64,000 nucleotides of DNA from Alphaproteobacteria bacterium. Its GTDB lineage: Bacteria; Pseudomonadota; Alphaproteobacteria; RF32; CAG-239. Position 1 is the first letter of the stretch, and the number at the start of each line of letters is the position of its first letter. The notes beneath the pieces are model-generated. The model saw nothing but the letters and a program-made list of their open reading frames with translations. It was not told the DNA's origin and ran no database searches. Positions 43,783 through 51,559 of this stretch are shown here, piece after piece. The stretch is from positions 1-64,000 of the forward strand of contig JAGBLF010000031.1 in assembly GCA_017635595.1 (NCBI GenBank), read 5' to 3'. A program made the translations under genes and the position numbers.

Positions 43783-44667
43783 GTGTGGTTTATTTTTGCA
43801 TTAGCAACAAGTATTTGTGCGGCTTGTTATTATATTTGCAATCAAAATTGCAAACTCAGTCCCGGTACTTTTATAGTATATCGCGGATTTATTGTGGCTT
43901 TGGCCGTTTTGCCGGTTGCTGTATTTATTGCTCCGGATTTTGCTTGGCCGTTTTTTTTAATTGCCGCACTGCAAGGGATTGCTGTTTCATTTTTAGATTA
44001 TAATATTTATAAACTTTTCCGAAAATATGGTGCTGCAACAGTATCTTCCATTCAGCCGCTTTCGGTATTGCTTACCTTTGTGCTTTGGTTGATAATCCGA
44101 CCGAGTTTATTATTTTTATATATGGAAAATATATGGCGATTTGCGGTTATAGTCCTTTGTATTTCATCCATTGTTTATGCGGTAATGAAATATCGTCGAC
44201 AGCCTATTGTTTTTGATTGTTTACGCCAAATGATACCCTTGTTACTGATTTGTTCGTTTATTGATATCACCAACAAATTGATTATGGAATATGCAAATAA
44301 TCATCTTTGGCAAGCCTCTCTTTATAGGGTTTTAATTGTAAGTTCCGTTGTCGGTTTCATCAACTTAGGTTTGAGTTTTCGGCAAGGAATTAAATTAAAA
44401 ACGCTGTTAATAAAAGAAAATGTCTTTGCTGCATGGTTTGTTTTGCTGCAACCATTCAGTATGATGTTAATTAATTTTTCAGCACATTTTGCCGAAAATC
44501 CGGCGTATTCATCTGTTGTTGTTTATCTTTCTGTTGTATGGATTTTGCTATTTAATAAAATTTGCCAATTTTTCGGACGACCGCAAAATTATAAACAAAT
44601 TGAAAAAAAGTGGATTATTTTACTTTTAGCGGCAACAATGATTTTAATTATTGTCACGGCAAAGTAA
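43783..44667 (+). CDS. EamA/DMT-superfamily transporter
   Basis: 294 aa with about ten membrane helices arranged as two EamA-like repeats (roughly 1-135 and 145-293). These inner-membrane permeases export or import amino acids, nucleotides or other metabolites. Start codon is GTG 43783, two bases after AGAGGAAG, so spacing is tight; no better start is visible. The ATCs between repeats give no substrate hint. The gene ends against the tRNA-Glu repeat module. Confidence 0.75.
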   Translation: MWFIFALATSICAACYYICNQNCKLSPGTFIVYRGFIVALAVLPVAVFIAPDFAWPFFLIAALQGIAVSFLDYNIYKLFRKYGAATVSSIQPLSVLLTFVLWLIIRPSLLFLYMENIWRFAVIVLCISSIVYAVMKYRRQPIVFDCLRQMIPLLLICSFIDITNKLIMEYANNHLWQASLYRVLIVSSVVGFINLGLSFRQGIKLKTLLIKENVFAAWFVLLQPFSMMLINFSAHFAENPAYSSVVVYLSVVWILLFNKICQFFGRPQNYKQIEKKWIILLLAATMILIIVTAK

Positions 44668-44772
44668 ACTTCTCAAAAGCAACCTTCGCCCGTCGTTAAA
44701 AATTGCTTCGCCGGAGCAATTTTTTGTCTCTGGCTCGTCCCTCGTTCGAATCTCGACAAGATTGTATCGGAT
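44668..44772 (-). repeat. tRNA-Glu-linked structured module
   Basis: On the minus strand this stretch carries the conserved core ACGACGGGCGAAGGTTGCTT (44696-44677), preceded by the hairpin AAATTGCT/AGCAATTT, as in the tRNA-Thr and tRNA-Gly modules. On the plus strand 44737-44776 reads GTTCGAATCTCG and ends ATACCA, a T-arm-like and CCA-like sequence facing the real tRNA-Glu. Its 5' end touches the EamA stop codon. Confidence 0.65.
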
Positions 44773-44814
44773 ACCAATAAAAAAACACCCTCAAAAGGGT
44801 GTTTTTTTATTGGT
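44773..44814. terminator. 18-bp perfect palindrome terminator including CCA end
   Basis: Arms 44773-44790 and 44797-44814 are perfectly complementary (ACCAATAAAAAAACACCC with GGGTGTTTTTTTATTGGT), 6-base loop. The right arm includes the encoded CCA of tRNA-Glu. Works as a terminator on both strands. Confidence 0.88.
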
Positions 44815-44886
44815 GATCCCAACGAGATTCGAACTCGTGTTGCAGCCTTGAGAGGGCCGCGTCCTAGACCTCTAGACGATGGGACC
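44811..44886 (-). tRNA. tRNA-Glu (anticodon CTC)
   Basis: Minus strand: acceptor GGTCCCA/TGGGATC, anticodon stem CGGCC/GGCTG around CTCTCAA (CTC), T-arm ACGAGTTCGAATCTCGT, encoded CCA. Confidence 0.95.
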
Positions 44887-44985
44887 GTTTTATAATTTTA
44901 ATCTTTCTAACTTATTTTAATACGGAATGCAAGAGTTTTTTTATCCTCTGCAAGGATTAAAATATTAGCTAACATTGTTGTCTGC

Positions 44986-45306
44986 TCAGGTATTGCTCAA
45001 TTTTAACAATATAACGCCTGTTATGATGAAAATGGCTCCGAGTAAACGCAATAACTCTATACTGTCATTAAACAATAAAATACCGACGGCAAACGTAAAT
45101 ACCGTTCCCGTGCCTGACCAGATAGCATACGCTGTGCCGATGGGAATTTCTTTTTGCGCCAAATACAAAAATAAGCCGCTGAACATCATGGCTATAGCCG
45201 AAAATAAAATCCACCATATTTTAACTTCTGATAAACCGGCAATCTTAAATCCGACCGGCCAGCCGACCTCAAAAAGCGATGCAATGAGTAAATATAACCA
45301 AGCCAA
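44986..45306 (-). CDS. SMR-family exporter (SugE/Gdx-like)
   Basis: 106 aa, four helices, the size of small multidrug resistance proteins. The first helix contains the essential Glu in LFEVGWPVGFKIAGL and the signature GTAYAIWSGTGTV lies in the third, both closer to guanidinium exporters (SugE/Gdx) than to EmrE. It functions as an antiparallel dimer exchanging protons for guanidinium or quaternary cations. The start codon is TTG 45306, with GGAGGT six bases upstream. No guanidine riboswitch is recognisable in the leader. Confidence 0.88.
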   Translation of the reverse strand: MAWLYLLIASLFEVGWPVGFKIAGLSEVKIWWILFSAIAMMFSGLFLYLAQKEIPIGTAYAIWSGTGTVFTFAVGILLFNDSIELLRLLGAIFIITGVILLKLSNT

Positions 45307-45368
45307 TTTTTACCTCCGCAACTTATATATGCATGTTTTCGGCTGATTAAAGTCCGTAAAAGGGATTA

Positions 45369-45397
45369 TTGACATATTTAATTAACAATGTTACACT
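45369..45397 (+). promoter_or_regulatory. consensus promoter of ACP-like orphan gene
   Basis: TTGACA (45369-45374), 17-bp spacer, TACACT (45392-45397). Leader of about 48 nt is AU-rich and has no Shine-Dalgarno. Confidence 0.75.
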
Positions 45398-45451
45398 GCC
45401 GTAAAATCATATAATTTAATTACTTTTGTGTTATTCTAAAACAGTATAATT

Positions 45452-45703
45452 ATGGGAAAAATCACACGTTCAGAGGCTATCGCGCTTATCAAAAAAGTTA
45501 TGGAAAAGCGCGGCATTATCATCCCCATCGGTGTATCCGAGCTATCCGAAGACCTGGTTATTAAGGAATTTTGGGATAGTGTCGATTATGTCGAAATGAT
45601 TTACGGCGTGGAAAATGAATTTGCATTCACCGCCGAAGATCAGGAATGGGGGCAAGTAGTTACTTTAGGCGATTTTGCGGATGTTATCGTCAAGTACGTA
45701 TAA
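45452..45703 (+). CDS. acyl-carrier-protein-like small protein
   Basis: 83 aa resembling acyl carrier proteins. DSVDYVEMIYGVENEF (42-57) matches the ACP motif D-S-L-x-x-VE-x-x-x-x-E-E-F with the phosphopantetheine-accepting Ser43, and VVTLGDFADVI near the end matches the last ACP helix. It would carry an acyl or peptidyl group if a phosphopantetheinyl transferase recognises it. It stands alone, without ketosynthase or acyltransferase genes, and shows the Shine-Dalgarno-less promoter/terminator layout of four other orphan genes. Hand count of 45481-45540 gives 47% GC. Confidence 0.65.
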   Translation: MGKITRSEAIALIKKVMEKRGIIIPIGVSELSEDLVIKEFWDSVDYVEMIYGVENEFAFTAEDQEWGQVVTLGDFADVIVKYV

Positions 45704-45727
45704 TCGGTTCCTGTGCTTAAATTTATT

Positions 45728-45759
45728 AAAGTCATCCTTATTATAAAGGATGACTTTTT
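45728..45759 (+). terminator. terminator after ACP-like gene
   Basis: AAAGTCATCCTT / AAGGATGACTTT 12-bp stem, loop of about 6 bases, T-run; 24 bp past the stop. Confidence 0.9.
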
Positions 45760-45888
45760 GATTTTAAATAAAGTCTCTCAATGTGTTTATTTTACATATA
45801 TTGCGGATTATAACATTGACATTTTAATATAATAAAAATAACCTGTGAAAAATTGTTTTGATTAAAATCAATAAGATCGGAGGTAATC

Positions 45889-47166
45889 ATGAAAATGGGA
45901 AAAATTCTCTTAACAGCGGCTGCCGTGATGCTGTCGCTTAAAGCTGCAACGGCGCAAGTGATTACTGTTATGGCAGATGCTGACGAATCGCCGATTAATG
46001 AACAAGCAGAGGAATATTCTGCAACTGAAAATAAATCTGTTTCAGCAGACAAGGAAAATTCGGCAGTTGATACTTCCGATGAAAAACGGGGTATACGTTT
46101 TACAAGTGATGATACGGATCTTATATGGTCAGTTAAATTATTTAAAAGGACTTTTTATCATCAGCTGGACAATTTTGTGGTTTCTCCTTTATCTGTTTAC
46201 TTTGCCACCGATTTACTGGCTAACGGTGCCGATGGGGATAATTTGCAGGAAATAATGTCCGGTATTTTGACCACATCTTCCGAATACAGTATAGATGATA
46301 TAAATAACAGTTTGGCAAAATATTTGAACAATCTATCTCCGGCATTCGAAATAAATAATTCTATATGGGCCGATGATATCAAGCAACAATATATTGATGT
46401 GGTGCACAATCAGCTGAAGGCTGATGTCAAAAAACGTCAGGACAGTACAGATGTTATCAATAATTGGATTAATAAAAAGACACATGGCCGTATATCAAAA
46501 TTACTGCAAAGCCAAGAAACCGTAGAGGGTACGATTTATTTGGTTAATACAACTTATTTCAAAGATGACTGGGTTCAAGGATTTGATAAAGAGCATACTC
46601 AGGAAGCAGACTTTCATTCTTTTAAAGGGTCTACGGATAAAGTTAATATGATGTATGAAAAAATGCCGGTTGAATATTATGAAGATGATATGATGCAAGC
46701 TATTCGTCTGCCTTATAAAAAAGGCGATACTATTCAGGTGTTTTTACCGAAAGTCTATTTTGCGGATTTTATCAATAATCTGGATGCTGCAAAATTAAAA
46801 CTACCTTATAAGTATAAGAGAGTACATATATATTTACCGCGTTTTGAAATAGACTATAAAAATGACAACATGGCAGAAGATTTTCAATATTTCGGTTTAC
46901 AGGCCGCTTTTGACGAGCAAAGGATAGATTTGTTTCCGAATTTGAGTGATATACCGCATTATGTAGCGCAAATTGTGCATCAGGCCAATATAAAGCTTGA
47001 TGAAGAAGGAACGGTCGCCAGTGCGGCAACCGCTGCCGGAATGCTGAAAACGACCGCTGTTGCTCGGCCCGAGAAGGACATATATTTCCGCGCTGATAAG
47101 CCGTTTATTTTTATGATTGATAACGGTGCTTTTATCGGGGCGTATCTGCAAGGAAATTTGCAATAA
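45889..47166 (+). CDS. secreted serpin (serine protease inhibitor)
   Basis: 425 aa with signal peptide (about 1-22, ending ATA/QV), an acidic linker, then a full serpin domain (about 65-425). Signatures: NFVVSPLSVYFATDLLANGA, NNWINKKTHGRI, VNTTYFKDDW, and the hinge and reactive loop from 364: LDEEGTVASAATAA (371-383), the GT-x-A-x-A-A-T pattern of inhibitory serpins, then FRADKPFIFMI. Standard numbering from the hinge places P1 near Thr388; counting back from the KPF motif places it near Arg393-Pro394, so specificity is uncertain. It should trap proteases in the periplasm or outside. GGAGG before ATG 45889. Confidence 0.92.
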   Translation: MKMGKILLTAAAVMLSLKAATAQVITVMADADESPINEQAEEYSATENKSVSADKENSAVDTSDEKRGIRFTSDDTDLIWSVKLFKRTFYHQLDNFVVSPLSVYFATDLLANGADGDNLQEIMSGILTTSSEYSIDDINNSLAKYLNNLSPAFEINNSIWADDIKQQYIDVVHNQLKADVKKRQDSTDVINNWINKKTHGRISKLLQSQETVEGTIYLVNTTYFKDDWVQGFDKEHTQEADFHSFKGSTDKVNMMYEKMPVEYYEDDMMQAIRLPYKKGDTIQVFLPKVYFADFINNLDAAKLKLPYKYKRVHIYLPRFEIDYKNDNMAEDFQYFGLQAAFDEQRIDLFPNLSDIPHYVAQIVHQANIKLDEEGTVASAATAAGMLKTTAVARPEKDIYFRADKPFIFMIDNGAFIGAYLQGNLQ

Positions 47167-47180
47167 TGTCACCATACGGA

Positions 47181-47207
47181 AAAAGAGCCGTTTTCAGGCT
47201 CTTTTTT
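47181..47207. terminator. bidirectional terminator between serpin and tannase-like gene
   Basis: AAAAGAGCC / GGCTCTTTT hairpin with a 7-base loop between two convergent genes. Confidence 0.85.
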
Positions 47208-47214
47208 GCGACGC

Positions 47215-49035
47215 CTAATAAATCCTTATAGCGACATCCGTTGCCCAGTTGATAAAGTTTTCGGTGCTACTTCCGGACTGCTCCGCAGGGATGTGTTTCA
47301 ATCCCCAGACAGCATGATAATCAACTTGCTTGACTTGAGGATAATTGGATAAGGCTAAATATAAATTTACCTCGGTCGTAATCGATGTGTCACTCTGACT
47401 GAGCCCCGAATTTATACGCCAATAGGGTGCAACTTTGGCTGAACGATACCCCATGTAAGAAGGCATTGTAAAATATAGTGGGTTATACATATCGATACGC
47501 TGGCCGACAGTTCGGCCGAGCTGATCTTGTTTTTTCATGTCACTTACGAATTCTTTATGATAAGGTGTCTTTTCCAATGTTTTAGCAGTAAGGGCATCAA
47601 AATGCAATCCCTTACCGTCACCCAACCCAAACAAGAGGTTATCAACTTGGGTGCGATTAAGCGAATCAAAAGCTCCGATAGCACGGATTGCCGGTTTTAA
47701 CGTAACCATAAAATCATGCAGGTTTAATATTTTGGCCCGGCGAGTTTCATAATCATAAGTAATCCACTTCTTTTTTTCATTAAGGTGTGTCAGATATTTA
47801 TCGAATGTTAAATATGAGCCTGCCAACTCTATCGGTTTGACGGCAGATGTGCGCATTTCATCGTCAGCGGCGGCCATATCCTCACTTGTGAATTTTTTAC
47901 CGGTTTGGCGTTGATACATCTCTTTTTCTTCATAAGCATGCGTAACGTAAGGGAAATGTGTTTCATGGGTAAAAACATTAAGCGATTGATTTATGATTGA
48001 CAGAATATAGTCATAGTAGGTTCCCGCCTGATAAATACCTTGATCACCTTGTTGTAAAGTCAAGGCCTTGTTATTAAGCATGAAGCCGGTGCGGTTTACA
48101 TACTGGGCATACGCCTTAGCCATGGAATCGGATAGTTTTTGTTGTTCTTCGGTCATATTTTCACGGGTTTGGCCAAAGTTCCATTCATAGGCTTCGTTAG
48201 CAGTATCCGGATTTGTCAGCGGATTCCAAATGGCAACGGCATAGACGGCATCGCTGGTACGACCTTCAATGGCGCCTATTTTTTGTAAGTAAGGCGTGTA
48301 AAGTGCGCTGTCTCCGCTGGTCCCTAATATGGCGGCTAAACTGCCGCTGCTGCTGAAACCGGATATAATTATGCCGTTAGTGTTGCCCGGAATTATATTT
48401 TGGTTGTGTCGGATGTAGCGAATAGCCGCTTTTAAATCGGTTACACCATATGGTGCACCATGCTCACGTCCGCGGCTACCGGCATGCATGTAAATAAATC
48501 CGAGGTTTGTATATTGGGTGTAATCGGCATACTCGGTTAATGCCGGTTCGGCTCTGTATCCGGGTGCATTAATGTTCATAATAAAAGAAGCTGATTTTGA
48601 ATTAAAACGACCTCTTCCGTTTTTGCGTGAATCAAGCTCTGCCTTACAGGTATATGTGTCATCATTATTTGGAGTGCAGTTCATATATTCATCAGGGATA
48701 AAAAGGGCAAGTTTTTCATATTTGGTGTCTTCCGGATAGCGGCAATAAGTAATACCTAGCTGATAAAAAACTTTATCTTCTTCGTTATATAACCATTTGC
48801 TCATATTAATATGGTCTGTAAAGTCATCGGCAATTGTCGGTTCGGATTTTTGCTCGGGATTTTGTTCCGGCTCAGCATTCTGAGCGGTTTGAGTATCTTC
48901 TGAAGTATCTGTTTTTGCGGCAACACTCTCATTTGAAGCTTCGGTCTTTTCCGAACTGCCGAATAACTCAAACGCATAAGCAGGACTATATATAAATATG
49001 GCAAGGACATATATTAACCAAAATTTTTTATTCAT
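47215..49035 (-). CDS. secreted tannase-like alpha/beta hydrolase
   Basis: 606 aa. Signal peptide 1-21 (ends AYA/FE), an acidic linker to about 75, then an alpha/beta hydrolase resembling bacterial subtype B tannases that split gallate esters: AGSRGREHG, GVTDLKAAIRYIRHN (about 197-211), IISGFSSSGSLAAILGTSGDSALY with nucleophile Ser228, and WNPLTNPDTANEAYEW (about 270-285). The nucleophile elbow is G-F-S-S-S-G rather than the usual G-x-S-A/S-G-G. A late His in WGLKHIP is a candidate catalytic His. Size exceeds typical tannases by over 100 aa. Esterase activity outside the cytoplasm is likely; gallotannin as substrate is inferred. Confidence 0.8.
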   Translation of the reverse strand: MNKKFWLIYVLAIFIYSPAYAFELFGSSEKTEASNESVAAKTDTSEDTQTAQNAEPEQNPEQKSEPTIADDFTDHINMSKWLYNEEDKVFYQLGITYCRYPEDTKYEKLALFIPDEYMNCTPNNDDTYTCKAELDSRKNGRGRFNSKSASFIMNINAPGYRAEPALTEYADYTQYTNLGFIYMHAGSRGREHGAPYGVTDLKAAIRYIRHNQNIIPGNTNGIIISGFSSSGSLAAILGTSGDSALYTPYLQKIGAIEGRTSDAVYAVAIWNPLTNPDTANEAYEWNFGQTRENMTEEQQKLSDSMAKAYAQYVNRTGFMLNNKALTLQQGDQGIYQAGTYYDYILSIINQSLNVFTHETHFPYVTHAYEEKEMYQRQTGKKFTSEDMAAADDEMRTSAVKPIELAGSYLTFDKYLTHLNEKKKWITYDYETRRAKILNLHDFMVTLKPAIRAIGAFDSLNRTQVDNLLFGLGDGKGLHFDALTAKTLEKTPYHKEFVSDMKKQDQLGRTVGQRIDMYNPLYFTMPSYMGYRSAKVAPYWRINSGLSQSDTSITTEVNLYLALSNYPQVKQVDYHAVWGLKHIPAEQSGSSTENFINWATDVAIRIY

Positions 49036-49166
49036 AACGAATCTCTCCCAAAAATATTTTATGCTTAATCATAAGAAAATAGCTTTTTTAAGTCAAATAC
49101 TAATTCATACAGAGGTTAATTTTATGGAGATTTTCAAAGGTACAATTTCTATTGGAGCGGATGATT

Positions 49167-49251
49167 CGTTCGGGTGTTCGTTTCCCGCTCACCGCTAAAA
49201 CCAAAAAAAGCCCCCTTTCGGGAGCTTTTTATTGGAGCGGATGAGGGGAAT
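49167..49251 (-). repeat. tRNA-Gly tail repeat, distal copy
   Basis: 85 bp identical to 49385-49469: rc of the tRNA-Gly 3' end with CCA, a terminator hairpin (AAAGCTCCC/GGGGGCTTT type) and a 40-bp flank. A shorter tail copy (ATTGGAGCGGATGA) is present still further out at 49151-49164. Confidence 0.87.
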
Positions 49252-49384
49252 TTTCTTGCGCTATATATAGCGCTTCGGTCACTCGGTTACAAAATTCGCC
49301 GCGGTTTCCGCCCCGGCTCATTAAGCAACCTTCGCCCGTCGTCAGAAAACAACATTTAGAGGTTGTTTTCTTTCCTCCGGCCCC
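49252..49384 (-). repeat. structured module between tRNA-Gly tail copies
   Basis: Non-coding 133 bp. Minus strand carries a GCCGGAGGAA start, the hairpin AAAACAAC/GTTGTTTT, the core ACGACGGGCGAAGGTTGCTT (49342-49323), AACCGAGTGACCGAAGCGC and a GCGCTATATATAGCGC palindrome. Core and ACCGAGTGACCGAAG are shared with the tRNA-Thr module. Confidence 0.8.
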
Positions 49385-49469
49385 CGTTCGGGTGTTCGTT
49401 TCCCGCTCACCGCTAAAACCAAAAAAAGCCCCCTTTCGGGAGCTTTTTATTGGAGCGGATGAGGGGAAT
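49385..49469 (-). repeat. tRNA-Gly tail repeat, proximal copy
   Basis: Second exact 85-bp copy; it includes the last 19 bases of the functional tRNA-Gly (49451-49469) and its terminator. Start-to-start distance between copies is 218 bp. Confidence 0.87.
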
Positions 49470-49524
49470 CGAACCCCCGTTATAAGCTTGGGAAGCTTCT
49501 ATTCTACCATTGAATTACATCCGC
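49451..49524 (-). tRNA. tRNA-Gly (anticodon CCC)
   Basis: Minus strand: acceptor GCGGATG/CATCCGC, D-arm with AATGGTA, anticodon loop TTCCCAA (CCC), T-arm GGGGGTTCGATTCCCCT, encoded CCA. The outermost anticodon-stem pair is a G-A mismatch. Confidence 0.94.
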
Positions 49525-49579
49525 AAGACATTTCTTTTGTAATCCATAAAATCGGTTTTGACAAGCAGAAAATATTTTT

Positions 49580-51559
49580 TTATCGCATTTCCCACAACCG
49601 ACGCTTTTTATTAGGTGCAAAAGGTTTAATCAAACCGTCTTGATAAATACCGAATCCGTTACCGGTATCGAGCTTTTCTCCCTTAAACCGAACCTCGCCG
49701 GATAAGTCAAATTCAAAATCATTGACTGTACAATATTTTTCGGCGCAGCTTATTTGCGGAATTGCCAGCTTTTTAATATTTTCAAATGTTCGTATTTTAT
49801 GTTTTTGCAACTTATATTTTTCTTGCCAGATTTGTGTCAGAAAATTGTTATTTTTAAATTGCAGCATTTCGTAATGTCCGCCGTTTTTGAAGGCAATACT
49901 TTCGGCTTGCGGTGCAACGATAATGTCCGGTTGAGGTGTCGGAACAAACATCGGTAAAATGCCGGCTGTAATCAAAATTATTCCTAAGCGCCGCCATGGC
50001 CTTTGCCAAATACACAGCCAAAATCCGCCGCAAACAATTAAAATAAATCCGTAGAAAGGTAAATTGTCGCAATGCCAAACACTATGCGGTAAATGGGCCA
50101 CCCAATCGGTGATTTTATTTAATAACTCTAGCCCGATACCGAGGAATTTCAGCGGATAAAAAGCGATGCCGAACGGAATGGTCGCCAAACAAAGCAAAAT
50201 TGCCGGCATTAACCATAAACCGATAAGCGGTCCGGCTAACAAATTACCCAAGCTCGTATAAACGGCAATACGCTGAAAGTGATAAAGCGAAATCGGTGCG
50301 GTGGCAATGCTGGCAACAAAATCGCACACAACAATACCGAGCAGATAATAAAAAATCTTGACTATAAAGTTTTTACCATACAGGCCGGCTGATAATTTTG
50401 TGGCATAAACTTCATAAAAAGCAATCAGAGCATAAACAGCGGCAAATGACATTTGAAAACTGACGGAAATCAATGCTTGCGGCGCAATAACTAGAACAAC
50501 CAATGCGGCAAAACTGACCATACGCATGGATATGGCTTCGCGGTCAAAAATTATGCCGATGAAGACGACCGTGGTCATAATAAAAGCACGTTCGGCAGGT
50601 GTTGCCATACCTGAAATCAGCAGATAGAGTGTGCTGAATAAAATTGCAAATCCGGCGGCGATTTTCTTGATGTTAAAACGCAAAGTAACAATCGGAAACA
50701 GAGCCAATAAAAAGCGAATAACAAAAAAGGCCAGTCCGGCAATCGTCCCTAAGTGCAAACCGGAAACCGAAAGAAAGTGCGCCAGACCGGAGTCGCGATA
50801 ATTATCGGTTATATTTTGCAAAATGCGCGATTTTTCACCGATTATAATTGCATCGGCAATACCGGCCTCGTTTACGGCCAAGACCGAATCCGTATAATCG
50901 GCAAAATTTTGGCGAAAACGGTTAACTGCCGACATAAATGATTGTGTCGGTGTCGGACACTTTATTTTGAATATCTCACTGTTTGTGTAACCGGTTGCAC
51001 TCAAACTTTCGTAAAAATATTTCCGGTCAAGCTTAAAACCGTTCGGTACGGGAATCGGGCGCGGCGGAAACAGCGTGCCGACCGTTTCGATACAATCATC
51101 GATTTCTAAGTTTTGAGGCACGGTCGCCGTCAGTCTGAAATTACCTTTGAGCGGTTTATCAAAATCTTCAACATCGGTCAGAAGCAGACGTTGTTTTCCG
51201 GTTGCCGATCGGCTGATGTCAATTATTTTGCCTTTAAGGTACGTTATTTGCCGGTCATCGATATTTTCAACACGCTTTGATTGATAGAGCGTGCGCACCT
51301 GGATATTGATAAAGCCGGACATGACAATTAAACCGGCAATAAAAAACAGATGCATATTCTTAAAACGGCATAAATAGAACAGCAACAGCCACAGTTCAAA
51401 AATACCTAAAGTCAGCCATACGGACGGTTCGGTCGGCAAAGCAAAATAAACGGCAATACCTAAGGCAAACAAAAAAGGCACAACCATCAGCCAGCGCGAT
51501 TGCTCGGCGGCAAAATTTTCGGACAAGGCGGAAACGATGTTATGCCATATTTTCTTCAT
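49580..51559 (-). CDS. comEC: ComEC/Rec2-family competence membrane protein
   Basis: 659 aa. N-terminal OB-fold/DUF4131 region with three helices (to about 210), then the competence domain with the signature HFLSVSGLHLGTIAGL and about eight further helices, ending in a short soluble tail. ComEC forms the inner-membrane channel for single-stranded DNA uptake. The metallo-beta-lactamase domain of Gram-positive ComEC is absent, as usual in short proteobacterial forms. ATG 51559 overlaps the end of lpxB by 20 bp; TTG 51574 is an alternative. Presence next to several pilin-like genes in the window hints at a DNA-uptake role. Confidence 0.87.
   Translation of the reverse strand: MKKIWHNIVSALSENFAAEQSRWLMVVPFLFALGIAVYFALPTEPSVWLTLGIFELWLLLFYLCRFKNMHLFFIAGLIVMSGFINIQVRTLYQSKRVENIDDRQITYLKGKIIDISRSATGKQRLLLTDVEDFDKPLKGNFRLTATVPQNLEIDDCIETVGTLFPPRPIPVPNGFKLDRKYFYESLSATGYTNSEIFKIKCPTPTQSFMSAVNRFRQNFADYTDSVLAVNEAGIADAIIIGEKSRILQNITDNYRDSGLAHFLSVSGLHLGTIAGLAFFVIRFLLALFPIVTLRFNIKKIAAGFAILFSTLYLLISGMATPAERAFIMTTVVFIGIIFDREAISMRMVSFAALVVLVIAPQALISVSFQMSFAAVYALIAFYEVYATKLSAGLYGKNFIVKIFYYLLGIVVCDFVASIATAPISLYHFQRIAVYTSLGNLLAGPLIGLWLMPAILLCLATIPFGIAFYPLKFLGIGLELLNKITDWVAHLPHSVWHCDNLPFYGFILIVCGGFWLCIWQRPWRRLGIILITAGILPMFVPTPQPDIIVAPQAESIAFKNGGHYEMLQFKNNNFLTQIWQEKYKLQKHKIRTFENIKKLAIPQISCAEKYCTVNDFEFDLSGEVRFKGEKLDTGNGFGIYQDGLIKPFAPNKKRRLWEMR

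Noticed and set aside
45307-45370. Guanidine riboswitch before the SugE/Gdx-like gene
   Set aside because: The 64-nt leader lacks the conserved ACGR or guanidine-I elements I could recognise, and is too short for class I.
49174-49643. Two near-identical plus-strand frames beginning MFVSRSPLKPKK
   Set aside because: They are the direct-repeat copies next to tRNA-Gly read through the tRNA; no ribosome binding site.
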